64,000 bases of DNA from Ochrobactrum sp. CGA5 (GCF_006345815.1 NZ_VCIG01000038.1:722289-786288); one strand, 5' to 3'. Positions 28,252-39,163 are shown, numbered from the stretch's first letter. Translations and numbers: made by a program. The notes: generated by a model not told the origin, from the letters alone.

Positions 28252-29568
28252 TCAACGGCGCCCCTGACGCTCCTGCCGCAACCGCGCCCAATATTCGAGG
28301 CGCTTGCGGATATCACGCTCAAAACCCCGCTCCGGCGGGTCGTAGAATTTCTGTCTGCCCATGCTTTCCGGGAAGTAGTCCTGTCCTGAAAACGCATCTG
28401 GCTGATCATGATCGTAGGCATAGCCATCACCATAGCCCTCGTTCTTCATGAGCTTGGTCGGGGCGTTGAGAATATGTTTCGGTGGCAGCAAAGAACCATT
28501 TTCCTTGGCCGCGCGCATCGAGGCCTTGTATGCCAAATAGACCGCGTTCGATTTCGGGGCGGTCGCGAGATAAACACAAGCCTGCGCCAATGCCAGTTCG
28601 CCTTCCGGCGAACCGAGATACTCATAGGCGTCCTTTGCAGCGTTACAGATGACCAGTGCCTGCGGGTCAGCAAGGCCGATATCTTCCACAGCCATTCGGA
28701 CAAGCCGTCGTCCTAGATATAGCGGGTCCTCGCCCGCATCGAACATACGGGAAAGATAGTAGAGCGCAGCGTCGGGGTCCGATCCTCGCACGGATTTATG
28801 CAGTGCTGAGATCAGATTGTAATGTCCATCCTGTCCCTTGTCATAAACCGGGGCGCGTCGTTGCACGACATCCTGCAGCTTCTCAGCAGAAAACACTTCA
28901 TCGGGGCGCGCCGCACGCCAGATTTCTTCGGCAAGGGTCAACGCAGCACGCCCATCACCATCGGCCATACGAACAAGGCTTGCCCGCGCTTCGTCATCTA
29001 ACGGCAAGTTGCGTTCTTCCTGCTCTTCAGCACGGGTCAGAAGTGTTGCAATGCTCTTGCCATCATGGGGATGAAAAGTCAGCACCCTCGCCCGGGAAAG
29101 AAGAGCGGCATTGAGCTCGAATGATGGGTTTTCCGTCGTCGCGCCAATCAGGATAACGGTGCCGTCTTCCATGACCGGCAGGAACGAATCCTGTTGCGCG
29201 CGATTGAAGCGATGAATTTCGTCTACGAAAAGCAGTGTCTGGCGCCCTGACATGCGCCGCGCGCGTGCCGACTCAAAAACCTTCTTCAGATCAGCAACCC
29301 CGGAAAAAATTGCTGAAATCTGTTCGAACGCCAGGTCGGTTTCTCCAGCAAGCAGACGGGCTACCGTCGTTTTTCCCGTTCCCGGCGGCCCCCAGAATAT
29401 CATGGAGCCGAGCGAGCCGGATGCAATCATGCGCGTCAGCACGCCTTGCGGGCCGGTCAGATGTTCCTGACCGGTCACTTCCGACAAATGCTTCGGGCGA
29501 AGACGGTCAGCGAGCGGCCGGTTGCGGTCCGCGTTCGGATCTGCCGCTGCTGAAAATAGATCGCTCAT
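28252..29568 (-). CDS. rarA: Replication-associated recombination protein A (RarA/MgsA), AAA+ ATPase
   Basis: A 438-residue clamp-loader-like AAA+ protein acting at stalled forks. Motifs: LADRLRPKHLSEVTGQEHL at the N-terminus, Walker A FWGPPGTGKTTVARLLA, Walker B TLLFVDEIHRFNRAQQD, sensor 1 LIGATTENPSFELN, and the C-terminal tetramerisation domain with SALHKSVRGSDPDAALYYL. Length is typical. It follows the protease gene on the same strand, but a terminator lies between them, so it has its own promoter. Confidence 0.95.
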   Translation of the reverse strand: MSDLFSAAADPNADRNRPLADRLRPKHLSEVTGQEHLTGPQGVLTRMIASGSLGSMIFWGPPGTGKTTVARLLAGETDLAFEQISAIFSGVADLKKVFESARARRMSGRQTLLFVDEIHRFNRAQQDSFLPVMEDGTVILIGATTENPSFELNAALLSRARVLTFHPHDGKSIATLLTRAEEQEERNLPLDDEARASLVRMADGDGRAALTLAEEIWRAARPDEVFSAEKLQDVVQRRAPVYDKGQDGHYNLISALHKSVRGSDPDAALYYLSRMFDAGEDPLYLGRRLVRMAVEDIGLADPQALVICNAAKDAYEYLGSPEGELALAQACVYLATAPKSNAVYLAYKASMRAAKENGSLLPPKHILNAPTKLMKNEGYGDGYAYDHDQPDAFSGQDYFPESMGRQKFYDPPERGFERDIRKRLEYWARLRQERQGRR

Positions 29569-29579
29569 TCACTTGCTCT

Positions 29580-29626
29580 ATTAAAAATCAATGCCGCTTC
29601 AGGCATAATGCGACCCGAAGCGGCAT
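29580..29626 (-). terminator. Terminator after DegP/DegQ gene
   Basis: ATGCCGCTTC and GAAGCGGCAT (29591-29600 and 29617-29626) form a perfect 10-base stem; the minus-strand transcript continues TGATTTTTAA. Confidence 0.8.
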
Positions 29627-29650
29627 GCAAGCTAAGCTGCAATTATCCGA

Positions 29651-31075
29651 TCAACGCACGAATTGGCGCAACAGCATTCCGTTTCGTTCCACCTCAAGCC
29701 GCCATGCAAGACCACGTCCTGCATCCAGAATTGCAGTCATATCACCCACGGTCCGGATAGGATTGCCGTTTATGCTGCGAACGATGTCTCCGGGGCGCAG
29801 TCCAAGCCGCGCCGCTGGCGAACCGGAATAGATGTCTACCACCGCCACCCCTTGGCTATCGCGCTTGAGACGTAGCTTTGCAGCCGTCGAAGGTGTGAGT
29901 TCAAGTACCGAGGCACCCGCAAATGGATTATCTCCCTCGATAACCTGCGGCGCGGTTTCCTTAACTTCAGGCGCCTTGGAAAGTTTCACAGGGATGGTTT
30001 GGTTCTTTCCAGCCCTCATGACTTCGACCGATACTGTGTTTCCTATGCCCGCTGTCGACAGACGATAACCAAGCACATCCTGATTATCGACACGAACACC
30101 CTGAACAGACAGAACCACATCACCGATCTTCAGCCCTGCCTTTTCAGCAGGGCCACCTTTTGCAACTGCCGTGATCAGAGCCCCATATGGCTTTTCCATT
30201 CCAAGACCTTCGGCCAGATCGGAAGTCACGCCCTGAAAAGTCGCGCCAATATAGGGACGCTCGAAGCTCTTGCTGCCATTCTGCGCTGCTTCTACAACGG
30301 CTCGAACCATGTTGGACGGAATAGCAAAACCAATGCCCACCGAGCCGCCAGAACGCGAATAGATCGCAGTATTGATACCGATCAGGCGTCCGCGCATGTC
30401 AATCAGGGCTCCGCCGGAGTTACCGGGATTGATGGCCGCATCTGTCTGGATGAAAAAATCGAAATCAGAAATGCCAACTTGAGTGCGGGACTGTGCCGAT
30501 ACAATACCGCTCGTCACGGTCTGACCGACACCAAACGGATTGCCGATGGCCAGGACCAGATCACCAACTTCGACTTCGTCGGAATTACCAAGACCCAAGA
30601 CAGGAAACTTGTCCTTGGCTTCGATTTTCAGCACCGCAAGATCTGTGGTTTCATCACGCAAAAGCAGCTTGCTTTCAAACTCACGCCCATCCGACAAGGC
30701 AACCTTAATCTCGTCGGCATCCTTGATAACGTGATTGTTCGTCACGACAATACCGGAACTGTCAACAATCACGCCGGAACCAAGCGACTGCTGTATACGT
30801 GGTTTGCTTTCACCGAACTGCCGCCCGAAAAACTGCTCGAAAAACGGATCGCCGGCGAAGGGCGAGCGTGCCTGGACCTGGCGCGCCGCATAGACATTCA
30901 CAACGGCCGGTGTCGTCATTTTCACTAGTGGAGCGAAGGAAAGCTGCATATCAGCGCGGCTGAGCGGCACTTCTTTGGGAGGTGTCGCAGGTGTATCCTG
31001 CGCCATAGCGGACGGCACAGCCAGTCCGATTGATGCCACAACAAGACCCAATATACCTAAACGTCGCCAATTCAT
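29651..31075 (-). CDS. DegP/DegQ-type periplasmic serine protease (Do family)
   Basis: A 474-residue HtrA-family protease and chaperone for misfolded envelope proteins. A cleavable signal (MNWRRLGILGLVVASIGLA, cleavage after AMA) is followed by the trypsin-like domain with His in VVTNNHVIKDAD, Asp in TTDLAVLKI and Ser in NPGNSGGALID, then two PDZ domains (GVTSDLAEGLGMEKPYGA and VYSGSP-like IYSGSPAARLGLRPGD). The ATG at 31075 is 7 bases from GGAG; the ATG two codons earlier is too close to it. Which of degP or degQ is meant cannot be told. Confidence 0.93.
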   Translation of the reverse strand: MNWRRLGILGLVVASIGLAVPSAMAQDTPATPPKEVPLSRADMQLSFAPLVKMTTPAVVNVYAARQVQARSPFAGDPFFEQFFGRQFGESKPRIQQSLGSGVIVDSSGIVVTNNHVIKDADEIKVALSDGREFESKLLLRDETTDLAVLKIEAKDKFPVLGLGNSDEVEVGDLVLAIGNPFGVGQTVTSGIVSAQSRTQVGISDFDFFIQTDAAINPGNSGGALIDMRGRLIGINTAIYSRSGGSVGIGFAIPSNMVRAVVEAAQNGSKSFERPYIGATFQGVTSDLAEGLGMEKPYGALITAVAKGGPAEKAGLKIGDVVLSVQGVRVDNQDVLGYRLSTAGIGNTVSVEVMRAGKNQTIPVKLSKAPEVKETAPQVIEGDNPFAGASVLELTPSTAAKLRLKRDSQGVAVVDIYSGSPAARLGLRPGDIVRSINGNPIRTVGDMTAILDAGRGLAWRLEVERNGMLLRQFVR

Positions 31076-31230
31076 GCACATACTCCGCGCTTATCAAGCT
31101 TACTGCCGCTTTCGGGAAAGCATGCAAGACTCGATCTTGAATGTAGTCAACTGAAGGCAAGGATAAAGGGCCACATTGTGGTCATGGATAGCTAACCGGC
31201 AATTTTTCGTAAACCTTCGGCATGCGCAAA

Positions 31231-31260
31231 CAAAAAGGGCCGCGCGAGGCGGCCCTTTTC
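31231..31260 (-). terminator. Terminator of the alpha ribosomal operon
   Basis: An 11-base perfect stem (AAAAGGGCCGC / GCGGCCCTTTT, 31233-31243 and 31249-31259), loop GCGAG on the plus strand; the minus-strand transcript ends in TTTTTGTTT. It lies 21 bases after the rplQ stop. Confidence 0.93.
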
Positions 31261-31280
31261 AATCAACAGAACAGCGCAGA

Positions 31281-31709
31281 TTATGCTGCGTCTGCTTCAG
31301 CAGCCTGTTCGGCTTCGACACGGGCGCGGTCAGCCTTGCCCTTTGCATCGACATCGCGTTCCACGAATTCAACAACAGCCAATGGCGCATTGTCGCCAGC
31401 GCGGAAGCCAGCCTTCATGATGCGGATATAACCACCGTTGCGCGTTGCATAACGGGCAGCCAGCGTATCGAACAGCTTTGCGACAAGCTTGACGTCGCGA
31501 ATAGCCGAGATAGCCTGACGGCGGGCATGCAGATCGCCGCGCTTGCCGAGCGTGACAAGCTTTTCAACGATCGGGCGAATTTCCTTAGCTTTAGGAAGCG
31601 TCGTCACAATCTGCTCGTGTTCGATAAGCGAAGCAGCCATATTGGCGAACATCGCCTTGCGGTGCGAGGCAGTGCGGTTCAGCTTACGGTATCCGTTACC
31701 GTGACGCAT
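31281..31709 (-). CDS. rplQ: 50S ribosomal protein L17
   Basis: A 142-residue large-subunit protein near the exit tunnel. The N-terminus [20 protein letters not shown] is the invariant L17 signature. The C-terminal 25 residues are an Ala/Glu-rich extension common in Rhizobiales. It is the last gene of the alpha operon, 39 bases after rpoA, and is followed by the operon terminator. Confidence 0.97.
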   Translation of the reverse strand: MRHGNGYRKLNRTASHRKAMFANMAASLIEHEQIVTTLPKAKEIRPIVEKLVTLGKRGDLHARRQAISAIRDVKLVAKLFDTLAARYATRNGGYIRIMKAGFRAGDNAPLAVVEFVERDVDAKGKADRARVEAEQAAEADAA

Positions 31710-31748
31710 GAGCCTTCTCCTTAATTAGTTCTAGCCGGATTGCCGGTC

Positions 31749-32762
31749 TTAATATTGGTCTTCGTAGCGCTTTGCGAGATCTTCGATGTTTTCCGGCGGC
31801 CAGGATGGGATTTCCATACCCAGATGGAGACCCATCGATGCCAGAACTTCCTTGATCTCGTTGAGCGACTTGCGGCCGAAATTCGGAGTCCGCAGCATCT
31901 CGGCTTCCGTCTTCTGGATCAGATCGCCGATGTAGACGATGTTGTCGTTCTTCAGGCAGTTTGCCGAACGGACTGACAGTTCGAGTTCGTCCACCTTCTT
32001 GAGAAGAGCTGGGTTGAAAGCCAGTTCCGCAACCTGTTCCTGCGGAGCTTCTTTCTGAGGCTCTTCGAAGTTGACGAAAATCGCCAGCTGGTCCTGGAGA
32101 ATACGAGCAGCATATGCCACCGCGTCTTCGCCGCTGACCGAGCCGTTTGTCTCGATGTTCAGCGTCAGCTTGTCATAATCGAGAACCTGACCTTCACGGG
32201 TGTTCTCGATCTTGTACGACACCTTGCGAACCGGAGAGTAGAGGCTGTCAACCGGGATAAGCCCGATCGGCGCATCTTCCGCACGGTTGCGGTCGGCAGG
32301 CACGTAGCCCTTGCCGGTGTTGACGGTGAATTCCATGCGGATTTCAGCGCCTTCATCCAGCGTGCAGATAACGTGATCCGGGTTGAGGATCTCGACATCG
32401 CCGACAGTCTGAATGTCGCCAGCCGTAACGACGCCTGGGCCTTCCTTGCGGACAACCATGCGCTTCGGGCCCTCGCCTTCCATGCGGATGGCGATTTCCT
32501 TGACGTTCAGAACGATATCCGTAACGTCTTCGCGGACACCCGGAATCGAAGAGAATTCATGCAGAACGCCATCGATCTGAATGGCGGTCACAGCAGCGCC
32601 GCGAAGCGACGACAGAAGCACGCGACGCAGCGCGTTACCGAGCGTCAGACCAAAGCCGCGTTCCAGCGGCTCAGCAACAACGGTTGCATGCGTGCGTGAG
32701 CCGTTGGTGATGAAGTCCACCTTGTTCGGCTTGATGAGTTCCTGCCAGTTCTTCTGGATCAT
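31749..32762 (-). CDS. rpoA: RNA polymerase alpha subunit
   Basis: A 337-residue subunit. The N-terminal domain (1-235) dimerises and nucleates polymerase assembly ([20 protein letters not shown]). An acidic linker leads to the C-terminal domain (about 255-330: [20 protein letters not shown] and [16 protein letters not shown]), which contacts UP elements and activators. It lies between rpsK and rplQ as in most bacteria. Confidence 0.98.
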   Translation of the reverse strand: MIQKNWQELIKPNKVDFITNGSRTHATVVAEPLERGFGLTLGNALRRVLLSSLRGAAVTAIQIDGVLHEFSSIPGVREDVTDIVLNVKEIAIRMEGEGPKRMVVRKEGPGVVTAGDIQTVGDVEILNPDHVICTLDEGAEIRMEFTVNTGKGYVPADRNRAEDAPIGLIPVDSLYSPVRKVSYKIENTREGQVLDYDKLTLNIETNGSVSGEDAVAYAARILQDQLAIFVNFEEPQKEAPQEQVAELAFNPALLKKVDELELSVRSANCLKNDNIVYIGDLIQKTEAEMLRTPNFGRKSLNEIKEVLASMGLHLGMEIPSWPPENIEDLAKRYEDQY

Positions 32763-32877
32763 GTAAGTATCCCTCTATCAATCGTCGCTACCATCCTATC
32801 GTAGCGATCAAGTGTAGAAACCGCAGAGGAGCCCCGAACTTGAAAAGCCCGAGGCTCGTACGGCATGTGAACGAGGA

Positions 32878-33267
32878 TTAGACCCGGCGCTTCTTGCGCG
32901 GACGGCAACCGTTGTGCGGGATCGGCGTAACATCGCGGATCGACGTGATCACAAAGCCGGCAGCCTGAAGGGCGCGCAGCGCAGATTCACGGCCAGAGCC
33001 CGGTCCGCAAACCTCGACTTCGAGGGAGCGCATGCCGTGTTCCTGTGCCTTCTTGGCGCAATCTTCGGCAGCGATCTGAGCGGCGAACGGGGTCGACTTA
33101 CGCGAACCCTTGAAGCCCTGAGCACCGGCAGACGACCAGGCAATCGCATTGCCCTGAGCATCCGTGATGGTGATCATGGTATTGTTGAACGTCGAATTTA
33201 CGTGGGCAACGCCCGACGAGATGTTTTTACGCTCGCGACGGCGAACGCGCGTGGCTTCCTTGGCCAT
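32878..33267 (-). CDS. rpsK: 30S ribosomal protein S11
   Basis: A 129-residue platform protein of the small subunit that lines the E-site mRNA path. Signatures: [20 protein letters not shown] and the C-terminal [18 protein letters not shown]. It follows rpsM by 128 bases, a wider gap than usual, in which I see no clear terminator. Confidence 0.97.
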
Positions 33268-33395
33268 GATAGTCCTTTCAATCGATCTCTACACCGCCGT
33301 AATTCCAGCGGCTACACCGGTCCTCTAGAAAGGACCAGCAATCAAACCCAGCCGGCGCACCGGAAAGGCACGACGGAACACACGTTCCGTCGAAA

Positions 33396-33764
33396 TTACT
33401 TCTTCTTGCCTGCGATTGCCTTCGCCGGACCCTTGCGGGTGCGTGCGTTGGTGTGCGTGCGCTGACCGCGAACCGGCAGCGAACGACGATGACGCAGACC
33501 GCGATAGCAGCCCAGGTCCATCAAGCGCTTGATGTTCATCGAGACTTCACGACGCAGGTCACCTTCGACCTGATAGTCAGCATCGATTGCTTCGCGGATC
33601 TGAAGGACTTCAGCATCCGACAGCTGGTTAACGCGACGATCGTCAGCAATGCCGACCTTCGTTACGATTTCCCGAGCAAATTTCGGTCCAATCCCATGGA
33701 TGTACTGAAGCGCAATAACAACGCGCTTGTTCGTCGGGATGTTGACGCCAGCGATACGTGCCAC
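33396..33764 (-). CDS. rpsM: 30S ribosomal protein S13
   Basis: A 122-residue head protein of the small subunit that contacts L5 and the P-site t[23 protein letters not shown] begins the protein and [20 protein letters not shown] is the tRNA-contacting tail. It is first gene of the alpha operon and is separated from adk by 296 bases, so it may have its own promoter. Confidence 0.97.
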   Translation of the reverse strand: MARIAGVNIPTNKRVVIALQYIHGIGPKFAREIVTKVGIADDRRVNQLSDAEVLQIREAIDADYQVEGDLRREVSMNIKRLMDLGCYRGLRHRRSLPVRGQRTHTNARTRKGPAKAIAGKKK

Positions 33765-33989
33765 GTCTGTTCTCCTTGAGTTACAAAAATTTCCATCTGG
33801 CAGATGCGATCAACCAGACAGCATGAAACGACCGGTACCGGCCTCTTTCGATTTCCGCCGATACCCGCCATTCAAAACCAGTTGAAGTGGGGCACTCTTT
33901 GACGGAATCGCCAGAAAAAGTCAACTCTTAACTGTCCATAAAGCCATCAAACCGGCCTGACAGACAACTCAAGCAACTTCTGGAAGCAG

Positions 33990-34028
33990 CAAACGGGCAG
34001 AAAACGCATCCGCGTTCGCTGCCCGTAG
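33990..34028 (-). terminator. Hairpin between adk and rpsM, possible terminator or processing site
   Basis: ACGGGCAG and CTGCCCGT (33993-34000 and 34019-34026) form the outer stem; AACGC/GCGTT pair inside. On the minus strand it is followed by TTGCTGCTTCC, without a clear T-run. It lies 33 bases after the adk stop within the 296-base gap. Confidence 0.5.
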
Positions 34029-34060
34029 TGGAGTGAGGCTTCTTCAAGCCCCTTCTATTC

Positions 34061-34645
34061 TCATGCCGGAACCAAAACTCTCTCAATTTCGGCAGTAACT
34101 TCTTCAACTGGCGCCATACCGTTGATGACACGCAGCTCACCGGTTCCGGCATAATAGCTCGAAAGCGGCGCAGTCTTTTCCCGGTATTCCACGAGACGCT
34201 TGCGGAAAGCTTCTGGATTGTCGTCCGAGCGGACCTGACCGCCCTTGGCAATTGTCTCGGCCACGCGGCTCTCCATCCGTTTGACGAGAGCATTCTCATC
34301 AACCTTCAGTTCGATAACCGCGTCGAGCTTCAACCCCTTGCCCGCAAGCATCGTACCGAGGGCCTGAGCCTGTGGAACGGTGCGTGGATAACCGTCAAGA
34401 ATAAAACCATTCGTGCAGTCAGGTGCGTCGATCCGCTCCGATACGATCTGGTTCACGATCTCGTCGGAAACCAGCTGCCCGGCATCCATCACGGCCTTGG
34501 CGCGCTTCCCGATCTCACTCTGCTGGACGACTGCTGCACGCAACATGTCGCCGGTCGAGAGCTGAGGAATTCCATGCTTCTTGGTAAGAAGTCCAGCCTG
34601 CGTCCCCTTACCTGCTCCGGGCGGCCCAAGAAGTATCAGTCTCAT
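34061..34645 (-). CDS. adk: Adenylate kinase
   Basis: A 194-residue kinase (2 ADP to ATP and AMP) of the short-lid type common in Alphaproteobacteria. P-loop [17 protein letters not shown] (residues 4-20), AMP-site [17 protein letters not shown], and the short lid near [14 protein letters not shown], which has no zinc cysteines. Its start overlaps the secY stop by 4 bases (ATGA), indicating coupling. Confidence 0.97.
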   Translation of the reverse strand: MRLILLGPPGAGKGTQAGLLTKKHGIPQLSTGDMLRAAVVQQSEIGKRAKAVMDAGQLVSDEIVNQIVSERIDAPDCTNGFILDGYPRTVPQAQALGTMLAGKGLKLDAVIELKVDENALVKRMESRVAETIAKGGQVRSDDNPEAFRKRLVEYREKTAPLSSYYAGTGELRVINGMAPVEEVTAEIERVLVPA

Positions 34646-35982
34646 CTATTACGTTTCCCACCTCTGAGTTTGGACTTCTTGATCAGCCCTTCATACTGAT
34701 GAGCGATCAGATGCCCCTGAATTTGCGCGACCGTATCGAGCGTCACGCTCACAACGATCAGCAGCGAAGTGCCACCGAGATAGAACGGCACGCCGGTCGC
34801 GGAAATCAGGAATTCCGGCAGGAGACAGACAAGCACGATATAGATGGCGCCGACAACAGTAATGCGTGTCAGCACATAGTCTATGTATTCGGCGGTACGC
34901 TCGCCCGGACGAATGCCGGGAATAAAGCCGGAATGCTTCTTGAGTTGGTCAGCGGTGTCCTTGGGATTGAACACAATGGCCGTATAGAAGAAGCAGAAGA
35001 ATGCCATCAATGCAGCATAGAACAGCATGTAAAGCGGCTGACCATGACCGAGTGCATTGAGAATGGTTGTAGCCCAGCCAGGCATTTCCGTTGTGTTAGC
35101 AAAGCCCGCGACAGTCGCCGGCAGAAGCAGCAGCGAAGACGCGAAAATTGGAGGAATAACACCTGCGGTGTTCAGCTTGAGCGGCAGATGCGACGTGTCG
35201 CCCTGGAACATGCGGTTGCCGACCTGGCGCTTGGGATACTGGATCAAAAGGCGACGCTGCGCACGTTCAACGAAAACGATGACGGCAATCAGCGCGACAG
35301 CAAGAACAATAACACCCAGAATAAGGCCCGTAGACAGCGCGCCGGTACGACCAAGTTCCAGCGTGCCGGAAATAGCATGTGGCAGGTTGGCCACAATACC
35401 GGAGAAGATGATCAGCGAGATGCCGTTACCGATACCCCGCGCCGTGATCTGCTCACCGAGCCACATCAAGAACATCGTGCCACCAACAAGGGTGATCACC
35501 GACGAAACGATGAAAAACGGACCGGGGCTGGTGACAATGCCGTTACCGGACTGCAACCCGACCGAAATCGCGTAGGCCTGAACGAGCGCCAGAAGCACCG
35601 TACCGTAACGCGTATACTGATTGATGATCTTGCGTCCCGCCTCGCCTTCCTTTTTCAGCGCTTCAAGCGACGGCACAACCGACGTCATGAGCTGCACGAT
35701 AATGGAGGCAGAGATATAAGGCATGATGCCGAGCGCGAAAATGGCCATACGACCGACAGCACCACCGGCGAACATGTTGAAAAGTCCGAGCACACCCTGG
35801 CTATGTTGCTGGAACGCCTGCGCAAGTGCGTCAGGATTAATGCCGGGAAGCGGAATATAGGTGCCGAACCGGTACACGAGCAAAGCACCCAGCGTGAACC
35901 AGATGCGCTTCTTGAGTTCTTCTGCCTTCGAGAAAGCCGAAAAATTGAGATTGGAAACTAGCTGTTCAGCAGCCGATGCCAT
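34642..35982 (-). CDS. secY: Protein translocase subunit SecY
   Basis: A 446-residue channel of the Sec translocon with ten transmembrane helices. Helix 1 plug region [19 protein letters not shown], the loop [12 protein letters not shown] and the SecA-contacting loop [20 protein letters not shown] are all visible. A 161-base gap precedes it inside the spc operon, holding a hairpin, so an extra promoter for secY-adk is possible. Confidence 0.98.
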   Translation of the reverse strand: MASAAEQLVSNLNFSAFSKAEELKKRIWFTLGALLVYRFGTYIPLPGINPDALAQAFQQHSQGVLGLFNMFAGGAVGRMAIFALGIMPYISASIIVQLMTSVVPSLEALKKEGEAGRKIINQYTRYGTVLLALVQAYAISVGLQSGNGIVTSPGPFFIVSSVITLVGGTMFLMWLGEQITARGIGNGISLIIFSGIVANLPHAISGTLELGRTGALSTGLILGVIVLAVALIAVIVFVERAQRRLLIQYPKRQVGNRMFQGDTSHLPLKLNTAGVIPPIFASSLLLLPATVAGFANTTEMPGWATTILNALGHGQPLYMLFYAALMAFFCFFYTAIVFNPKDTADQLKKHSGFIPGIRPGERTAEYIDYVLTRITVVGAIYIVLVCLLPEFLISATGVPFYLGGTSLLIVVSVTLDTVAQIQGHLIAHQYEGLIKKSKLRGGKRNR

Positions 35983-36097
35983 AAAATTTCTCCGGTGAAA
36001 AGTCTCCGGTCCTCCACCCCCGTCAGCGCAATCTATAGCGGCCGCGCCTCGAGACTAAAAAGACCCTACCCAGATATGCGCATTGGCATAAATGTGC

Positions 36098-36133
36098 AAG
36101 CGGCGGCACTAAGGCCGCCGCTTTTTATTTTTG
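36098..36133 (+). terminator. Plus-strand terminator between rplO and secY
   Basis: A perfect 10-base stem AAGCGGCGGC / GCCGCCGCTT (36098-36107 and 36114-36123), six-base loop, then TTTATTTTT on the plus strand. On the operon strand the stem is followed by GCACATTT, so it is a strong terminator only for transcription antisense to the spc operon. Confidence 0.75.
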
Positions 36134-36143
36134 TATCGAAGCC

Positions 36144-36614
36144 TTATTCGGCAGCGGCTTCAGGAAGCTTGATGCTACCGCCAGCCTTTTCGATCTTTTC
36201 AACCGCAGCCTTGGAAGCACCAGCTACCTCGAAAGCAACCTTTGCCTTCAGCTCGCCGTCCGAAAGAATACGAACACCGTCCTTAGCGCGACGAATCACG
36301 CCAGCAGCCTTCAGCGAATCGAGGTTAACAACAGCCTTGGCGTCGAGCTTACCTGCATCGATTGCGGCCTGAACACGGCCGAGCGACACAACGTTGAAGC
36401 TCTTTGCGAAGATGTTGGTGAAGCCGCGCTTCGGCAGACGGCGGTAGATTGGCATCTGTCCGCCTTCGAAGCCATTGATGGCTACACCCGAGCGGGACTT
36501 CTGGCCCTTGACGCCGCGACCACCGGTCTTGCCGGTGCCCGAGCCGATACCGCGACCAACACGCTTGCGCGCCTTGACCGAACCTGGCTTGTCACGCAGA
36601 TCATTGAGTTTCAT
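36144..36614 (-). CDS. rplO: 50S ribosomal protein L15
   Basis: A 156-residue protein that threads into 23S r[23 protein letters not shown] and the Gly/Lys-rich [20 protein letters not shown] are the L15 signature. The ATG at 36614 is used; an in-frame codon 8 codons upstream (36638) would add residues not found in L15. It follows rpmD by 20 bases. Confidence 0.96.
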   Translation of the reverse strand: MKLNDLRDKPGSVKARKRVGRGIGSGTGKTGGRGVKGQKSRSGVAINGFEGGQMPIYRRLPKRGFTNIFAKSFNVVSLGRVQAAIDAGKLDAKAVVNLDSLKAAGVIRRAKDGVRILSDGELKAKVAFEVAGASKAAVEKIEKAGGSIKLPEAAAE

Positions 36615-36634
36615 ATCTCTATCTCCCTGCGCTA

Positions 36635-36832
36635 TCACGCCTCGTCCACAACTCGAACGAGATGTGGAAGCTTGGCGATCATACCGCGGACTGCCGGAGT
36701 ATCTTCCAGCGTGCTGCGGCGGTGCATTTTATTAAGACCCAGACCGATCAGCGTTGCGCGCTGCTCGGCTGGACGACGGATTGGGCTTCCGATCTGCTCG
36801 ACCGTAACCGTCTTTCCCTTCTTCTCAGCCAT
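36635..36832 (-). CDS. rpmD: 50S ribosomal protein L30
   Basis: A 65-residue protein: [20 protein letters not shown], then [24 protein letters not shown] codon directly before the ATG could add one residue; the ATG gives the family start. It lies between rpsE and rplO as in standard spc operons. Confidence 0.95.
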
Positions 36833-36899
36833 CACTCAAATCCCTTGTCTATGGCGTATCCGGCGGCCTGAACGGCCCCGGACGAACACAAACTATCGG

Positions 36900-37460
36900 C
36901 TATTCTTCCGAACCGACCACATCATGGCGGCGAGCCTGAAGGGTCGAGTACTTGATGCCGCGCTGTGCAGCGATGTCCTTCGGATGCATCTGATGCTTCA
37001 GAGCATCGAACGTCGCACGAACCATGTTGTAAGGGTTCGACGAACCGAGCGACTTGGCAACAACGTCCTGAACGCCGAGCGTTTCGAACACTGCACGCAT
37101 CGGGCCACCGGCGATGATACCCTTACCAGCAGGAGCTGCGCGAAGCAGAACCTTACCGGCGCCGTGACGACCTTCAACATCATGGTGCAGCGTACGGCCC
37201 GAACGCAGCGGTACAAAGATCATGTCGCGCTTGGCAGCTTCCGTAGCCTTACGGATAGCTTCCGGCACTTCACGAGCCTTACCATGACCGAAGCCTACGC
37301 GGCCCTTCTGATCGCCAACAACGACGAGCGCAGCAAAACCGAAGCGACGGCCGCCCTTGACGACCTTGGCAACACGGTTGATGTGAACGAGCTTATCGAC
37401 GAATTCGCTGTCGCGCTCCTCACGGCCGCGATCTTCGCGGTTACGTTCTCTCTGTGCCAT
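36900..37460 (-). CDS. rpsE: 30S ribosomal protein S5
   Basis: A 186-residue protein at the mRNA entry site. The dsRBD-like N-terminal half shows [20 protein letters not shown] (site of classic spectinomycin resistance changes is just before it); the C-terminal half shows [20 protein letters not shown]. The N-terminal 20 residues are a charged extension ([17 protein letters not shown]). Confidence 0.97.
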   Translation of the reverse strand: MAQRERNREDRGREERDSEFVDKLVHINRVAKVVKGGRRFGFAALVVVGDQKGRVGFGHGKAREVPEAIRKATEAAKRDMIFVPLRSGRTLHHDVEGRHGAGKVLLRAAPAGKGIIAGGPMRAVFETLGVQDVVAKSLGSSNPYNMVRATFDALKHQMHPKDIAAQRGIKYSTLQARRHDVVGSEE

Positions 37461-37501
37461 ATCCTGATTTCCTTTTTCTTTTCCGGAAGCACAAATGCTG
37501 A

Positions 37502-37864
37502 TTAGAAGCTAAGACCGCTTTCGCGAGCTGCTTCGGCGAGAGCCTTCACACGGCCGTGGTAAATGAATGCACCACGGTCAAACACTACGTCCTTGACGCC
37601 AGCCTTAACGGCGCGCTCAGCAACCAGCTTGCCAACAGCAGCGGCTGCTGCGGAGTCGGCACCGGTCTTGAGCTTGCCCTTGAGGTCGCCATCGAGTGTC
37701 GAAGCCGCCGCGAGCGTAACGCCGCGAACGTCGTCGATAATCTGGGCGTAGATGTTCTTGGAAGAACGGTGCACGCTGAGACGCGGACGGCCATTGGCGA
37801 CAGCCTTGACCTGGCGGCGTACACGAGCAGCGCGACGCTGCAAAGTTTCTTTTGGCGATGCCAT
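37502..37864 (-). CDS. rplR: 50S ribosomal protein L18
   Basis: A 120-residue 5S rRNA-binding protein. Signatures are [20 protein letters not shown] and [20 protein letters not shown]. It follows rplF by 12 bases. Confidence 0.97.
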   Translation of the reverse strand: MASPKETLQRRAARVRRQVKAVANGRPRLSVHRSSKNIYAQIIDDVRGVTLAAASTLDGDLKGKLKTGADSAAAAAVGKLVAERAVKAGVKDVVFDRGAFIYHGRVKALAEAARESGLSF

Positions 37865-37876
37865 GACGCGCTTCCC

Positions 37877-38410
37877 TTACTTCTTCTTGCCTTCTTTGCG
37901 GACGATCTTCTCGCCAGCATACTTGACGCCCTTGCCCTTGTAAGGCTCGGGGCCGCGATATTCGCGGATCTCAGCCGCAACCTGACCGACCTGCTGCTTG
38001 TCGATACCCGAAACGACGATTTCCGTCGGCTTCGGAACTGCAACAGTAATGCCCGCAGGCACGTCGTAGACCACCTCGTGGCTGAAGCCGAGCGAAAGCT
38101 GCAGGTTCTTGCCCTGCATGGCAGCGCGGTAACCGACGCCGCTGATTTCGAGCTTCTTTTCGAAGCCGTCCTTCACGCCAACAAAAATGTTGGAGATCAT
38201 CGTGCGGGACATGCCCCACTTCGAACGGGCTTCCTTCGACTGGTCTCGCGGATCGACGCTAACAGCGCCGTCTTCCATCTTGACCAGAACTTCATCGTGC
38301 ACGACGAAGGAGAGTTCACCCTTCGCGCCCTTGGCCTTGACGATCTGCCCATCAACACTGGCGGTCACGCCTGCCGGGACCGGCACGGGTTTCTTACCGA
38401 TACGAGACAT
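37877..38410 (-). CDS. rplF: 50S ribosomal protein L6
   Basis: A 177-residue protein near the sarcin-ricin loop. [20 protein letters not shown] opens the first of two RRM-like repeats; [20 protein letters not shown] closes the second. Normal length; 38 bases after rpsH. Confidence 0.97.
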   Translation of the reverse strand: MSRIGKKPVPVPAGVTASVDGQIVKAKGAKGELSFVVHDEVLVKMEDGAVSVDPRDQSKEARSKWGMSRTMISNIFVGVKDGFEKKLEISGVGYRAAMQGKNLQLSLGFSHEVVYDVPAGITVAVPKPTEIVVSGIDKQQVGQVAAEIREYRGPEPYKGKGVKYAGEKIVRKEGKKK

Positions 38411-38448
38411 TTTAATACCTGTCTTCTATCTGTTCGCTGTCAACCGCA

Positions 38449-38847
38449 TCAGAAGATGCGGCAGAGCAGCTCACCACCAACGTTTTGTTCACGGGCTTCA
38501 TGATCCGCCATCACGCCCTTCGGCGTGGAGAGGATCGAGATGCCGAGGCCGTTCGCAACCTGCGGGATCGACTTGACCGATACGTAAACGCGACGGCCTG
38601 GCTTCGATACGCGGCTGATTTCACGGATAACCGGAACACCTTCGTAGTACTTCAGTTCAATTTCGATCTCGGCTTTACCGTTCACGAATTCACTCTGCGT
38701 GTATCCGCGGATGTAGCCTTCGGACTGAAGGACATCAAGAACGCGAGCGCGCAGCTTCGAAGCCGGGGTCGTAACCTTGGTCTTCTTGCGGCCTACTGCG
38801 TTACGAATACGGGTCAGCATATCGCCGATAGGATCTGACACAGACAT
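38449..38847 (-). CDS. rpsH: 30S ribosomal protein S8
   Basis: A 132-residue protein that binds the central domain of 16S rRNA and, in E. coli, represses the spc operon by binding near rpl[21 protein letters not shown] and [20 protein letters not shown] are diagnostic. It follows rpsN by 10 bases. Confidence 0.97.
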   Translation of the reverse strand: MSVSDPIGDMLTRIRNAVGRKKTKVTTPASKLRARVLDVLQSEGYIRGYTQSEFVNGKAEIEIELKYYEGVPVIREISRVSKPGRRVYVSVKSIPQVANGLGISILSTPKGVMADHEAREQNVGGELLCRIF

Positions 38848-38857
38848 ATGCTACTCC

Positions 38858-39163
38858 TTACCAGCTCGACTTGACGATGCCCGGGATCTGACCGAGCGAA
38901 CCCAACTGACGGAGCGCAATACGCGACATCTTCAGTTTACGGTAGTAACCACGCGGACGACCCGATACTTCGCAACGATTGCGAATACGAACCTTCGATG
39001 AATTGCGCGGCAGTTCGGCAAGCCGGATAGTGGCGCGGAAGCGCTCGTCCAGCGGAAGGCCCTGATCCATTACGATCGCCTTCAGACGTGCACGCTTATT
39101 AGCGTGACGCTTAACCAACTTTTCGCGGCGCTTGTTTTTTTCGACTGCGCTAGTCTTGGCCAT
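38858..39163 (-). CDS. rpsN: 30S ribosomal protein S14
   Basis: A 101-residue S14 of the long, zinc-free type (no CxxC pairs; the C-terminal motif is [20 protein letters not shown]). The first 20 residues are basic ([20 protein letters not shown]). It lies between rplE and rpsH. Confidence 0.97.
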   Translation of the reverse strand: MAKTSAVEKNKRREKLVKRHANKRARLKAIVMDQGLPLDERFRATIRLAELPRNSSKVRIRNRCEVSGRPRGYYRKLKMSRIALRQLGSLGQIPGIVKSSW

